Source: Bacteroides sp. (GTDB taxonomy: Bacteria > Bacteroidota > Bacteroidia > Bacteroidales > Bacteroidaceae). From it: a stretch of DNA of 64,000 nucleotides. Position numbers and translations under genes: made by a program. Shown piece after piece: positions 9,091 to 18,106 of the stretch. Positions within the stretch are counted from its first letter, which is position 1, and every line of letters starts with the position of its first letter. The notes under the pieces were generated by a model. That model was given only the letters and a program-made list of their open reading frames with translations, did no database searches and had not been told where the DNA came from. Location: positions 16,588 to 80,587 of the forward strand of contig JAGATY010000024.1 in NCBI GenBank assembly GCA_017621035.1. The letters are read 5' to 3'.

Positions 9091-11187
9091 ATGATAAGAG
9101 TTACACTAACACTAATTTTGCTCAGCATGATGAACATGATTCAGGCACAGAATCCATTTATGGAAGCCTACAACACCCCACACGGTACTGCTCCTTTCGA
9201 CAAGATAAAGACAGAGCATTTTGAACCCGCCATTCGCGAGGGCATGAAACGACAGAATGACGAGATAGATGCCATCATCAAGAATCCGGAAGCCCCCACT
9301 TTCAACAACACCATAGTTCCGTATGAGAAATCAGGCGAACTGCTTAGTCGCGCCAGCACCGTGTTTGGCAATCTGATGAGTGCCGAGACCAACGACGAGC
9401 TGCAAGCACTGGCCAAAGTGTTGATGCCGTTACTGAGTGAGCACGGTAATAACATCGGCTTGAACGAGGAGTTGTTTGCACGCATCAAAGCTGTGTATGA
9501 CAATCAGGAGCAGGAGAACCTGACACCCGAGCAGAAGATGCTGTTGGAGAAGACTTATAAGGGATTCACCCGCAACGGTGCCAACCTCTCTGACGAGGCC
9601 AAGAAAGAGTATCGTGCACTGAGTCAGAAACGCAGCATGCTTACCCTCCAGTTCAATGAAAACAACCTCAAAGAGACCAACAGCTATCAGCTGGTAGTGA
9701 CCGACAAAAAACGACTGGCCGGACTGCCGGAGAGTGCTATTGAGGCAGCTGCCGAAACTGCTAAGGAGAAGGGAGTGAAAGGTTGGGTATTCACACTACA
9801 CGCTCCCAGCTATGTTCCCTTTATGACATACGTCAAGGACCGCGACCTGCGTTGCCAACTCTACATGGCTTACAACACCAAATGCACACACGACAATGAG
9901 TACAACAACCTGGACATCGTAAAAGATTTGGTTGATACCCGCATGGCTACCGCTCAGCTTTTGGGCTATAAAAACTATGCAGAATACAGCTTGGAGAGAC
10001 GTATGGCACAAAACAGCGATGCCGTTTACAACCTGCTGAACCAACTGTTGGATGCCTATACCCCCGTTGCACAGAAAGAGTTTGCCGAAGTAGAGGCACT
10101 GGCCAAGAGTAAAGAGGGAGAGGGCTTTGTCCTGATGCCGTGGGACTGGAGCTACTACTCACAGCAACTGAAAGACAAGAAATACAGCATCGACGATGAA
10201 CTTCTCCGCCCCTATTTTGAACTCAGCAAGGTGAAAGAGGGCGTATTCGGACTGGCCACCAAACTGTATGGCATCACCTTCAAAAAGAACAATGAGATTC
10301 CTGTATATCACCCAGATGTAGACGCTTACGAGGTGATGGATAAAGACGGCCAATTCCTCGCCGTGCTCTATACCGACTTCCACCCGCGTGCCGGCAAGCG
10401 TTCAGGTGCCTGGATGACCAGTTATAAGGGACAATGGATTGACCCTGAAACCGGTGAGAACAGTCGTCCGCACGTGTCACTGGTCATGAACTTCACCAAG
10501 CCCACCAAAGGCAAGCCGGCTTTGCTGACGTTTGATGAGGTAGAGACTTTCTTACACGAGTTCGGCCACGGACTGCACGGAATGTTTGCCAACACCACTT
10601 ACGAGAGCCTCAGCGGTACAAGCGTCTACTGGGACTTTGTAGAGCTCCCCTCACAAATCATGGAGAACTTCGCCACCGAAAAAGAGTTCCTCCACACCTT
10701 TGCCCGCCACTATCAGACCGGTGAGTTGATTCCCGACGAACTTGTACAGCGTATCATAGACTCCTCTAACTTCAATGCAGCCTACGCCTGCTTGCGCCAA
10801 GTAAGTTTCGGTCTGTTGGACATGGCGTGGTACACCCGCACCGAACCGTTCCAGGGCGATGTAAGAATCTACGAGAAAGAGGCTTGGAAGCGGGCACAAA
10901 TTCTTCCCCAACTGAAAGAAACCTGTATGAGTACCCAGTTCTCACACATCTTCTCCGGAGGATATGCAGCCGGTTATTACAGCTACAAGTGGGCTGAAGT
11001 GCTGGATGCAGATGCTTTCTCCCTGTTCAAGGAAAAGGGTATCTTCAATCCGGAAGTGGCAACATCATTCCGCGAGAACATCCTCTCTAAGGGCGGTACT
11101 GTAGCACCGATGGAGCTTTACAAGCGTTTCCGCGGACAAGAACCTACTATCGACGCATTACTAATCAGAAACGGTATCAAGAAATGA
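9091..11187 (+). CDS. dcp: M3 family metallopeptidase, peptidyl-dipeptidase Dcp-like
   Basis: 698 residues with an N-terminal signal peptide (MIRVTLTLILLSMMNMIQAQ), so it is probably periplasmic. The M3 zinc site FLHEFGHGLHGMF places HEFGH at about 489-493, followed by the distal YESLSGTSVYWDFVELPSQ region supplying the third zinc ligand. The length and the N-terminal motif ending ...ENPFMEAYNTPHGTAPFDKI are typical of Bacteroidetes Dcp homologues. The predicted activity is removal of C-terminal dipeptides from oligopeptides, for peptide nutrition. The stop codon overlaps the start of the DUF4847 lipoprotein gene (ATGA), indicating translational coupling. Confidence 0.93.
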   Translation: MIRVTLTLILLSMMNMIQAQNPFMEAYNTPHGTAPFDKIKTEHFEPAIREGMKRQNDEIDAIIKNPEAPTFNNTIVPYEKSGELLSRASTVFGNLMSAETNDELQALAKVLMPLLSEHGNNIGLNEELFARIKAVYDNQEQENLTPEQKMLLEKTYKGFTRNGANLSDEAKKEYRALSQKRSMLTLQFNENNLKETNSYQLVVTDKKRLAGLPESAIEAAAETAKEKGVKGWVFTLHAPSYVPFMTYVKDRDLRCQLYMAYNTKCTHDNEYNNLDIVKDLVDTRMATAQLLGYKNYAEYSLERRMAQNSDAVYNLLNQLLDAYTPVAQKEFAEVEALAKSKEGEGFVLMPWDWSYYSQQLKDKKYSIDDELLRPYFELSKVKEGVFGLATKLYGITFKKNNEIPVYHPDVDAYEVMDKDGQFLAVLYTDFHPRAGKRSGAWMTSYKGQWIDPETGENSRPHVSLVMNFTKPTKGKPALLTFDEVETFLHEFGHGLHGMFANTTYESLSGTSVYWDFVELPSQIMENFATEKEFLHTFARHYQTGELIPDELVQRIIDSSNFNAAYACLRQVSFGLLDMAWYTRTEPFQGDVRIYEKEAWKRAQILPQLKETCMSTQFSHIFSGGYAAGYYSYKWAEVLDADAFSLFKEKGIFNPEVATSFRENILSKGGTVAPMELYKRFRGQEPTIDALLIRNGIKK

Positions 11188-11699
11188 AAGTAACATCTAA
11201 GCGTATAACTTACCTGCTGCTACTTCTCATCATTCCACTCTTCACGGCTTGCGACAACGAGGACGACCTGGTCACTATCTTTACCGGCAAGACGTGGAAG
11301 CTGAGCCGCCTTACCACTCCCGGCAGTGTGGCACAGTTTCCGCAAGACTTCTGGCAGACGGAAGAGGCATACAACAGCAGCATGCAAGCCTTTCAGGGAG
11401 AGAAGAACTATACCCTCAACTTCGAGGGTGTGGAACTGAACGGAGAGCTTAGTGGCACAAGCGTCAGCGGTAAGGGTATCAAAGCCACCCTCTCCGGCTA
11501 CTGGACGGCCAACGGAAAGGACAACAGTTTCTCCATCAGCAACATACGCATCAATACAACCGAGAGTGACCCGCTGGCCAAAGTCTACATTGCCGGCTTG
11601 CAAACCGCCTATAAATATGAGGGAGACGCCAATTCCCTGGTGCTCTATTTCAAGTATAACAACAAGGATATGATTATGGGATTCACCCCAAAACGATAA
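11184..11699 (+). CDS. DUF4847 lipocalin-like lipoprotein
   Basis: 171 residues with a lipobox LFTAC and Asp/Glu after the Cys. The family (DUF4847, lipocalin-like beta barrel, Bacteroidetes-specific) is recognised from GKTWKLSRLTTPG, the middle GYWTANGKDNSFSI strand pattern and the terminal NNKDMIMGFTPKR. Function is unknown. It overlaps the dcp stop codon by 4 bp and is followed 4 bp later by the dCMP deaminase gene, so all three should be co-transcribed. Confidence 0.8.
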   Translation: MKVTSKRITYLLLLLIIPLFTACDNEDDLVTIFTGKTWKLSRLTTPGSVAQFPQDFWQTEEAYNSSMQAFQGEKNYTLNFEGVELNGELSGTSVSGKGIKATLSGYWTANGKDNSFSISNIRINTTESDPLAKVYIAGLQTAYKYEGDANSLVLYFKYNNKDMIMGFTPKR

Positions 11700-11703
11700 G
11701 ACT

Positions 11704-12141
11704 ATGGAAGATTGCGCAAAAGCCAAACAAGAGGCCCTCGATATGCGTTATATACGCATGGCTTGCATTTGGGCAGAGAACTCTTATTGCCAACGGCGTC
11801 AGGTGGGTGCGCTCATCGTGAAAGATAAAATGATTATTTCCGATGGCTATAACGGTACCCCCTCCGGCTTTGAAAACGTGTGCGAGGACGAAAACAACGT
11901 CACCAAGCCTTACGTGCTGCATGCCGAGGCTAACGCCATCACCAAGATAGCCCGCAGTAACAATAGCAGCGACGGGGCTACTATGTACGTCACAGCATCT
12001 CCCTGCATCGAGTGTGCCAAACTGATTATTCAGGCCGGCATCAAGCGGGTGGTTTACTCAGAGAAGTACCGTCTGGAAGATGGCATAGACCTGTTGAAGC
12101 GTGCCGGCATTGAGGTTATCTACCTCTCGCCCGACAAGTAG
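11704..12141 (+). CDS. dCMP deaminase family protein (ComEB-like)
   Basis: 145 residues. Zinc-dependent cytidine/deoxycytidylate deaminase fold: the catalytic HAEANAI motif and the PCIECAKLI motif supply the His, Glu and two Cys residues. The N-terminal RYIRMACIWAENSYCQRRQVGALIV is typical of the ComEB/dCMP deaminase group. Likely role: deaminating dCMP to dUMP for thymidylate synthesis. It follows DUF4847 by 4 bp. About 100 bp separate it from the S41 protease gene. Confidence 0.9.
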   Translation: MEDCAKAKQEALDMRYIRMACIWAENSYCQRRQVGALIVKDKMIISDGYNGTPSGFENVCEDENNVTKPYVLHAEANAITKIARSNNSSDGATMYVTASPCIECAKLIIQAGIKRVVYSEKYRLEDGIDLLKRAGIEVIYLSPDK

Positions 12142-12243
12142 AAAGCACTCCCGGGTTTGAGAGAAGCGACACTTCTTTACAACAAGCAGCAATCTGAAAT
12201 CAAGCACTAAGAATAACTATCATTAAACATAAAGCAACGCTAT

Positions 12244-13974
12244 ATGAGCAGTAAAAGCAATTCCCGTTTCATACCGATTATCATTGCCATCAGTGTGGTA
12301 CTGGGAATCCTTATTGGAACATTCTACAGCAAGCACTCCGGAAGCAACAGACTGGGCATTATCAACGGTTCGTCCAATAAACTGAATGCCCTGCTCCGAG
12401 TTATTGAAGACCAGTACGTCGACACGGTAAACATCGGCCAGTTGGTTGAAAAGGCCATGCCGCAAATATTGGCAGAGCTAGACCCACACTCCACTTACAT
12501 CCCTGCGCAGAACTTGGAAGAGGTAAACTCTGAACTAGAGGGAAGCTTCAGTGGCATTGGCGTGCAGTTTACCATACAAGAAGACACGGTGCACGTCAAT
12601 AACGTCGTGAAAGGCGGCCCCTCTGAAAAGGTGGGTCTGATGGCCGGAGACCGCATCGTGAAGGTAGACGACAGCCTGTTTGTAGGCAAGGGAATCAACA
12701 ACACCAAGGTGATGCGCACCCTGAAGGGTCCTAAAGGGACAGAGATTAAGGTCAGCGTAAAGCGTGCCACAGAGAAAGAGTTACTGGACTTCCTTATCGT
12801 GCGTGGTGACATTCCGCAGAACACCATCGACGCGGCCTACATGGTGACACCGGAGTTTGGTTACATACAAATCAGCAAGTTCGGACGCACCACTCATGTG
12901 GAACTCTTAAACGCCATTGCCCAACTGACGCATCAGAAGTGCCAGGGAGTTATCATCGACCTGCGCGGAAACACGGGCGGCTACATGCAGGCTGCCACAC
13001 GCATGGTGAATGAGTTTCTACCTGAAGGCAAACTGATTGTCTACACCGAGGGCGAGAATTACCCACGCGCCCAGGAGTATGCCAACGGAACAGGCAGTTG
13101 CCAACAGTTGCCTGTGGTGGTCTTGATAAATGAAGCCTCGGCCTCGGCTAGCGAAATCTTTGCTGGAGCCATACAGGACAACGACCGCGGTACCATTATC
13201 GGCCGCCGCTCCTTTGGTAAGGGACTGGTTCAACAACCGGTGGACTTCAGCGACGGGTCTGCTGTGCGCCTCACCATTGCACGCTATCACACCCCGTCAG
13301 GCCGCTGCATCCAACGTCCCTATGAGAATGGAAAGGACAGTAAGTATGAGATGGACTTCATCACCCGCTACGAGCACGGCGAGTTTTTCTCAGAAGACAG
13401 CATTAAGCAGAATAAGGAGTTGAGCTTCAAGACCTCACTCGGCCGTACCGTTTATGGCGGTGGCGGCATCATGCCGGACATCTTTGTGCCGCAGGACACA
13501 CTGGGAATCTCCTCTTATTTGATAGAGGTGAGCAACAAAGGACTCATCAACCAGTTCTGTTTCCAGTACACCGACCGCAACCGCCAACGCTTGGGCGAGT
13601 ATGAAGATTACACCCAGCTGCAGCAGTTCCTTAAAACACAAGGCATCGTGGAGAAGTTTGTCAACTTTGCCACCTCTAAAGGGGTGAAGCGTCGGAACCT
13701 ACTCATTCAGAAGTCATACAAACTGCTGGAACGCAACTTGTTTGGAGGCATCATCTACAACATGCTCGACATGGATCAGTACATCCGTTACCTCAACCAG
13801 ACCGATACCGCTGTGCTGAAGGCGCTGGAGGTATTGGAGCGAGGAGAAGCTTTCCCCCAAGCACCCGAATCAACCAATGCCGAGAACAATGACAAACAAG
13901 AAAAAAGAACTGCGCAAGCAAATCTCCGCACTGAAAATCCAGCACAAGGAATCTATCTTGCAGCAATCTGCTGA
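12244..13974 (+). CDS. S41 family C-terminal processing protease with PDZ domain
   Basis: 576 residues. An N-terminal membrane anchor (FIPIIIAISVVLGILIGTFY) precedes a PDZ domain around residues 95-175 (GIGVQF...GDRIVKVD) and the S41 catalytic core. The serine lies in the NEASASASEIF cluster (299-303) and the general-base lysine is Lys326 in RRSFGKGLVQ. The family cleaves unstructured C-termini in the periplasm. The last ~28 codons overlap the 5' end of the next gene in another frame, so its extreme C-terminus (TENPAQGIYLAAIC) is unlikely to be conserved family sequence. Confidence 0.93.
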   Translation: MSSKSNSRFIPIIIAISVVLGILIGTFYSKHSGSNRLGIINGSSNKLNALLRVIEDQYVDTVNIGQLVEKAMPQILAELDPHSTYIPAQNLEEVNSELEGSFSGIGVQFTIQEDTVHVNNVVKGGPSEKVGLMAGDRIVKVDDSLFVGKGINNTKVMRTLKGPKGTEIKVSVKRATEKELLDFLIVRGDIPQNTIDAAYMVTPEFGYIQISKFGRTTHVELLNAIAQLTHQKCQGVIIDLRGNTGGYMQAATRMVNEFLPEGKLIVYTEGENYPRAQEYANGTGSCQQLPVVVLINEASASASEIFAGAIQDNDRGTIIGRRSFGKGLVQQPVDFSDGSAVRLTIARYHTPSGRCIQRPYENGKDSKYEMDFITRYEHGEFFSEDSIKQNKELSFKTSLGRTVYGGGGIMPDIFVPQDTLGISSYLIEVSNKGLINQFCFQYTDRNRQRLGEYEDYTQLQQFLKTQGIVEKFVNFATSKGVKRRNLLIQKSYKLLERNLFGGIIYNMLDMDQYIRYLNQTDTAVLKALEVLERGEAFPQAPESTNAENNDKQEKRTAQANLRTENPAQGIYLAAIC

Positions 13975-14425
13975 GGTGCTGACGGCCTTGGAGGCTCACC
14001 CACTCTTCAAGGCCGCCCGTACCGTACTGCTTTTCCACTCCCTGCCCGACGAGGTTTTCACTCACCGTTTCGTTGAGAAGTGGTGCAGCCGCAAGCGTGT
14101 CCTGCTGCCGGTGGTAGTGGGCGACGAGTTGGAGCTGCGTCTCTTCACCTCGCCCCAACAGTTACAACCGGGTGCTTATGGCATTGCTGAGCCTGTGGGG
14201 GAACCTTTCACACGGTACGAAGAGATTGACTTCGTGGCCGTCCCCGGCGTTGCTTTCGATGCCGCGGGCAATCGTTTGGGGCGCGGCAAAGGTTACTACG
14301 ACCGCCTGCTTCCCCATCTTCCGCAAGCCTACAAGGCGGGCGTTTGTCTGCCCTATCAATTGGTGGAGAGTGTTCCAACCGAAGAGCAGGACGTCCGCAT
14401 GGATTGTGTCATCACCTCCCGTTAA
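13889..14425 (+). CDS. 5-formyltetrahydrofolate cyclo-ligase family protein
   Basis: 178 residues from the ATG at 13889 (MTNKKKELRKQISALK); an ATG four codons earlier (13877) is also possible. It converts 5-formyl-THF to 5,10-methenyl-THF with ATP. Family motifs: a Lys/Arg-rich N-terminal helix for substrate binding, VLLFHSLPDEV, the FVAVPGVAFD motif and the nucleotide loop NRLGRGKGYYDRLL. Its start lies about 86 nt inside the S41 protease gene, an unusually long overlap. A convergent intergenic region with palindromes follows. Confidence 0.93.
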   Translation: MTNKKKELRKQISALKIQHKESILQQSAEVLTALEAHPLFKAARTVLLFHSLPDEVFTHRFVEKWCSRKRVLLPVVVGDELELRLFTSPQQLQPGAYGIAEPVGEPFTRYEEIDFVAVPGVAFDAAGNRLGRGKGYYDRLLPHLPQAYKAGVCLPYQLVESVPTEEQDVRMDCVITSR

Positions 14426-14566
14426 ATCATCCATTTCCTCCCCTACTGTACCACCTGACCGGCCTCTGTGTCCGGCCAACGGGCGGAAGCTGACTGCACG
14501 CTGTCCGGAGTAAGAGTTTTCGATGTTCTCAACCCGTCTGCCACATCTCCGCAATAAGGGTTGAAT

Positions 14567-14611
14567 TGCACAAGATGGCATCTTGTGCAGCATAAGATGG
14601 CATCTTGTGCA
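14567..14611. repeat. Double palindrome, GCACAAGATG/CATCTTGTGC family
   Basis: Two adjacent palindromic units (GCACAAGATGGCATCTTGTGC, then GCATAAGATGGCATCTTGTGC) in the 345-bp gap between convergent 5-FCL and DUF721 genes. The same units recur at 37247-37312. The rest of the gap has only short imperfect hairpins and no gene-like frame. Confidence 0.8.
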
Positions 14612-14770
14612 TCTTTCCTTCTAATGTGGAGGATGAGAAGTCTGGGTGCGACAGGTGAGGAGTCGGTGTGCGGAAGAGGGGCAGCATAAGTGAGTCGGTC
14701 GGGAAGACAGAGTGCCGACAGACGAAGGAAACTGTACCGAGAAGGGACGATAGCTGTCCCGAGGAAGGAA

Positions 14771-15061
14771 TTAGCGGAACACGATGTTGGTAATGACTTG
14801 TGCGCCCACGTGTTTGTTCAGGTTGCGCACCAGCAATTCGCGCCCCATCATCAGTTCCTGACGCAGTGCGGCGGAGGTGAGGTGCACGTAGAGTACCTGA
14901 TTCTTTATAAACAGTTGGTTGGTGTAAGCAGCAATGGTGGGTCCCAGTAGCTCGGGCCAGGCACTGATGAGACGACGCTCGTTCAGGGGAGACTCCAGGC
15001 ACTCTTGGCGAAGGTAGTGGCGAACCAGGTTCCCGATTTGTTCTGCGTTGTTTCTTTTCAT
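14771..15061 (-). CDS. DUF721 domain protein (DciA-like)
   Basis: 96 residues, matching the short DUF721/DciA family (LVRHYLRQECLESPLNERRLISAWPELLGPTIAAYTNQLFIKNQVLYVHLTSAALRQEL is family-like). DciA is the ancestral loader of the DnaB replicative helicase in many bacteria. That role here is inferred from family membership. Its start overlaps the recF stop by 4 bp, so it is translated with a replication/repair gene, which fits a DNA-replication role. Confidence 0.85.
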   Translation of the reverse strand: MKRNNAEQIGNLVRHYLRQECLESPLNERRLISAWPELLGPTIAAYTNQLFIKNQVLYVHLTSAALRQELMMGRELLVRNLNKHVGAQVITNIVFR

Positions 15062-16170
15062 ACTTCGCCCTCCCCTATTTCAGTTACAGAGCCACGGTTT
15101 ACGCTAAACATCTTGTAGTCGCCACCCACTTTATGAAGAATCTTGTCCAAGTGCTCGCGGTTGGTGTCTGTAATGAATATCTGCCCAAAACTCTCATCGG
15201 CCACCAGTTTGATGATTTGCTCCACGCGGGAAGCGTCTAACTTGTCGAAGATGTCATCCAATAAAAGCAGCGGCACGGTATGACCGGTGCGCTTCAGGAA
15301 ATCGAACTGCGCCAGCTTCAGTGCCACAAGATAGGTCTTGTTCTGTCCCTGCGACCCCTCTCTTTTGATAGGGAAATCGCCCAGCAGCATGTTCAGCTCG
15401 TCTTTATGAATGCCTCGCAAGGAGTAGCCCATGATTTGGTCGCGCACTCTGCTCTCACGCAGCACCTCCAGCAGAGAGGCATTGCGGGCGTGGCTCTCGT
15501 AGGAAAGACCCACCTGCTCCTTATCCTCGGAGATGAAAGAGTAGAAAGATTGGAAGATGGGGATGAACTCGCGGATGAAAGCTTCGCGTTTGCGGAAGAC
15601 CACTTCTCCGCTTTGTGCCATCATCTCCTCCCACACCAGGAAGAGTTCTTCCTCCACCGGTTGCTCACTCTTCAGCAGTGTGTTACGCTGTTGCAAGGCT
15701 TTGTTGTAGCGAATGAGGGCATCGAGATACTCTTTGTCATACTGTGAAATCACCACGTCCATGAAACGACGACGCTCATCACTCCCGCCCGCAATGAGTT
15801 CCGAGTCGGCAGGTGACACCATGACCAGCGGCAGGAAACCGATGTGGTCTGAGAGGCGACCGTACTCCTTCTTATTACGCTTGAACTGTTTCTTCTGCCT
15901 GCGCTTCATTCCACAGTATATCTCCTCGGGCGTGCCATCCGCAGCCTGGTAAAAACCTTGTATCACAAAGAAGTCAGCCTCGTGGCGGATGTTCTGAGAG
16001 TCGATTGGATTGCCTGCGCTCTTACAGAAAGAGAGGAAATAGACAGCATCGAGCAGGTTGGTTTTACCCATTCCGTTCTGCCCGAAGAAGCAGTTCAGCT
16101 TGGGCGAAAATTCCAAGTCAGCCTGCTCCAGATTCTTATAATTGAGTATGGATATACGTTTCAGTATCAT
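15058..16170 (-). CDS. recF: DNA replication/repair protein RecF
   Basis: 370 residues from the ATG at 16170 (MILKRISILNYKNLEQ); a longer in-frame start at 16203 would add 11 residues that lack family similarity. It is an SMC-like ABC ATPase acting in gap repair with RecOR. Walker A GQNGMGKTN is at about 30-38. The signature region is near EGSQGQNKTYLVALKLAQFDFL and Walker B is PLLLLDDIFDKLD. It overlaps DUF721 by 4 bp. It diverges from the TPR protein gene across a 160-bp promoter region. Confidence 0.95.
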   Translation of the reverse strand: MILKRISILNYKNLEQADLEFSPKLNCFFGQNGMGKTNLLDAVYFLSFCKSAGNPIDSQNIRHEADFFVIQGFYQAADGTPEEIYCGMKRRQKKQFKRNKKEYGRLSDHIGFLPLVMVSPADSELIAGGSDERRRFMDVVISQYDKEYLDALIRYNKALQQRNTLLKSEQPVEEELFLVWEEMMAQSGEVVFRKREAFIREFIPIFQSFYSFISEDKEQVGLSYESHARNASLLEVLRESRVRDQIMGYSLRGIHKDELNMLLGDFPIKREGSQGQNKTYLVALKLAQFDFLKRTGHTVPLLLLDDIFDKLDASRVEQIIKLVADESFGQIFITDTNREHLDKILHKVGGDYKMFSVNRGSVTEIGEGEV

Positions 16171-16274
16171 ATCACAGTCAGGATTCGGTGACAAAAGTAG
16201 CAAGTTTTTCGTTGTTTTCCAGCCGTAAAAGAAAAAAAGATGCTCCTAAATTTCGCTGATAGCCATAAAAGACT

Positions 16275-16282
16275 TACTTTTG
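16275..16282 (+). promoter_or_regulatory. Putative -7 element of the TPR-protein promoter
   Basis: TACTTTTG matches TAnnTTTG, 49 bp before the ATG of the TPR membrane protein. No clear -33 box. Confidence 0.4.
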
Positions 16283-16330
16283 CGGGTCGAAATCTTATAC
16301 AAAAGAGTAATAATAAAATAATCAATAAAA

Positions 16331-17014
16331 ATGGCAGAACAAAAGAAAACGAACGAAGCCTTGAACGTGGAAGAAACGCTGACACAAACCGAGGCATTCT
16401 TGATGAAGAACAAAAAAGCAATCATCGGCGCTGTAGTAGCCTTGGTACTTATTGTAGCCGGCGTGGTAATGTACAAGAATCTGTATGCTGAACCGCGCGA
16501 AGAGAAAGCACAAGCCGCTCTGTTCAAAGGTGAGCAATACTTTGAAGCTAACGCATTTGAACTGGCTCTGAATGGTGACAGTGTAGGCTATGCCGGTTTC
16601 TTGAAAGTGGCAGACGAATACAGCGGCACCAAAGCAGCCAATCTGGCAAAGGCTTACGCAGGCATCTGCTTGGCACAACTGGGCAAGAATGAAGAAGCCA
16701 TCAAGGCATTGGACAGCTTCAGCGGTGACGACCAAATGGTAGCTCCCGCACTGAAAGGCGCTATGGGTAACTGCTATGCACGCCTCAACAAGCTCGACAA
16801 AGCTGCTTCTCTCCTTTTGAAAGCTGCCAACGAAGCTGATAACAATACACTCAGCCCCATCTTCTTGCAACAGGCAGGTGAAATCCTGATGCAACAAGGC
16901 AAGTACGATGAAGCCATCAAGGCATTCACCACCATCAAGGAGAAATACTTCCGCTCATTCCAATCAATGAGTGTGGATAAGTACATCGAACAAGCTAAGT
17001 TGCTGAAGAAGTAA
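16331..17014 (+). CDS. TPR-repeat membrane protein (YfgM-like)
   Basis: 227 residues. A single transmembrane segment at about 37-57 (AIIGAVVALVLIVAGVVMY) follows a short cytoplasmic N-terminus, leaving a tetratricopeptide domain on the far side (NLAKAYAGICLAQLGKNEEAIKAL, GKYDEAIKAFTTIKEKY). This resembles the YfgM/ancillary SecYEG TPR architecture, an inference from layout only. It has its own terminator, and ribH follows on the same strand. Confidence 0.8.
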   Translation: MAEQKKTNEALNVEETLTQTEAFLMKNKKAIIGAVVALVLIVAGVVMYKNLYAEPREEKAQAALFKGEQYFEANAFELALNGDSVGYAGFLKVADEYSGTKAANLAKAYAGICLAQLGKNEEAIKALDSFSGDDQMVAPALKGAMGNCYARLNKLDKAASLLLKAANEADNNTLSPIFLQQAGEILMQQGKYDEAIKAFTTIKEKYFRSFQSMSVDKYIEQAKLLKK

Positions 17015-17036
17015 TTCACACCTATTATATAATATA

Positions 17037-17090
17037 AAGGCACGGACTACACGGCAAGCAAGAAACCGTGCGCTCCGTGCCTTTTGTTTT
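17037..17090 (+). terminator. Terminator after the TPR protein
   Basis: Arms AAGGCACGGA (17037-17046) and TCCGTGCCTT with a T-rich tail, containing an inner CACGG/CCGTG pairing. Confidence 0.75.
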
Positions 17091-17134
17091 ATCAAAAACA
17101 TCTTCCAAACCTAACAACATCAAACATCAGACCT

Positions 17135-17629
17135 ATGGCAACAGCATACCATAACTTGTCGGAGTACGACTTCAACAGCGTACCCAGTGCCGAAAAGATG
17201 AAGTTCGGCATCGTAGTATCTGAATGGAACTACAACATAACCGGTGCCCTGCTTCGTGGCGCAGTGGAAACCTTGAAGAAACATGGAGCCAAAGAAGAAA
17301 ACATCTGCATTAAAACAGTTCCCGGAAGCTTTGAACTGACTTTTGGAGCTGCACAACTGATAGAATACAGCGACGTGGATGCAGTAATTGCTATTGGTTG
17401 TGTGGTTCGCGGAGATACCCCACATTTCGACTACGTTTGCCAAGGAACAACGCAAGGCATCGCACAGCTCAATGCAACTAGCGATGTACCAGTAATTTAC
17501 GGACTCATCACCACCAACACAATGGAGCAGGCAGAGGATCGTGCAGGAGGAAAATTAGGTAATAAAGGAGACGAATGCGCAATAACTGCAATAAAAATGA
17601 TAGATTTCGCTTGGAGTTTACAAAAATAG
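17135..17629 (+). CDS. ribH: 6,7-dimethyl-8-ribityllumazine synthase
   Basis: 164 residues from ATG 17135 ([17 protein letters not shown]); an upstream in-frame ATG at 17084 lies inside the preceding terminator tail and is rejected. It catalyses the penultimate step of riboflavin synthesis. Family motifs: [17 protein letters not shown], the active-site [30 protein letters not shown] and [21 protein letters not shown]. It sits directly upstream of two tRNA genes (77 bp to tRNA-Tyr). Confidence 0.95.
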   Translation: MATAYHNLSEYDFNSVPSAEKMKFGIVVSEWNYNITGALLRGAVETLKKHGAKEENICIKTVPGSFELTFGAAQLIEYSDVDAVIAIGCVVRGDTPHFDYVCQGTTQGIAQLNATSDVPVIYGLITTNTMEQAEDRAGGKLGNKGDECAITAIKMIDFAWSLQK

Positions 17630-17706
17630 TTGTACCTTTGCAACCGCAAACGAGAAACAAAGGCAGCAAAGCCGAAGCATAAAAGCCAAAAGTTAATCGC
17701 GAGCAT

Positions 17707-17792
17707 GGGCAAATACCAGAGTGGCCAAATGGGGCAGACTGTAAATCTGCTGGCTTACGCCTTCGGTGGTTCGAATCCATCTTTGCCCACCA
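17707..17792 (+). tRNA. tRNA-Tyr (GTA)
   Basis: Acceptor arms GGGCAAA (17707-17713) and TTTGCCC (17782-17788), discriminator A and an encoded CCA. The anticodon GTA lies in ACTGTAAAT, and a long variable arm is present as expected of a class II tRNA-Tyr. The T-loop is GGTTCGAATCC. Confidence 0.96.
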
Positions 17793-17797
17793 AAATT

Positions 17798-17870
17798 GCG
17801 GAAGTAGCTCAGTTGATAGAGCATTAGCCTTCCAAGCTGAGGGTCGCGGGTTTGAGCCCCGTCTTCCGCT
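17798..17870 (+). tRNA. tRNA-Gly (TCC)
   Basis: Acceptor GCGGAAG (17798-17804) pairs with CTTCCGC (17863-17869), discriminator T. D-arm AGCTCAGTTGATAGAGCA, anticodon TCC in CCTTCCAAG, T-loop GGGTTTGAGCCCC. No CCA is encoded. It follows tRNA-Tyr by 5 bp, so both probably come from one transcript. Confidence 0.96.
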
Positions 17871-17879
17871 CTTAATGAG

Positions 17880-17916
17880 AACCTTGATAGTCAAGCAATT
17901 AACTATCGAGGTTTTC
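17880..17916 (+). terminator. Terminator after the tRNA pair
   Basis: AACCTTGATAGT and ACTATCGAGGTT arms with a loop of about 12 nt and TTTTC tail, starting 10 bp after tRNA-Gly. Confidence 0.75.
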
Positions 17917-18004
17917 TATTTTATACAAGTCAAGAAACTACCGACTTTGGCTGACTTCATAGGATACATGTAAACCGAGATGTAAACTAGAATTTTACTT
18001 ATGA

Positions 18005-18106
18005 ATGCCTCTGACAGCAGAAGAGAAAGCGGAATCTGGGAATTATGACAACTTTGAGGAGTTCATTTCAACTCTTGAAGAAGAAGTACAATTTCAGACT
18101 TTCTGA
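18005..18106 (+). pseudogene. Short remnant frame in decayed tRNA-downstream region
   Basis: A 33-codon frame (MPLTAEEKAESGNYDNFEEF...) with protein-like composition and an acidic Glu-rich tail ends at 18106. It looks like the C-terminal scrap of a larger gene in the 380-bp stretch between tRNA-Gly and the HEPN gene. Integration and deletion at tRNA loci often leave such scraps. I cannot assign a family, and it could be chance. Confidence 0.3.
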
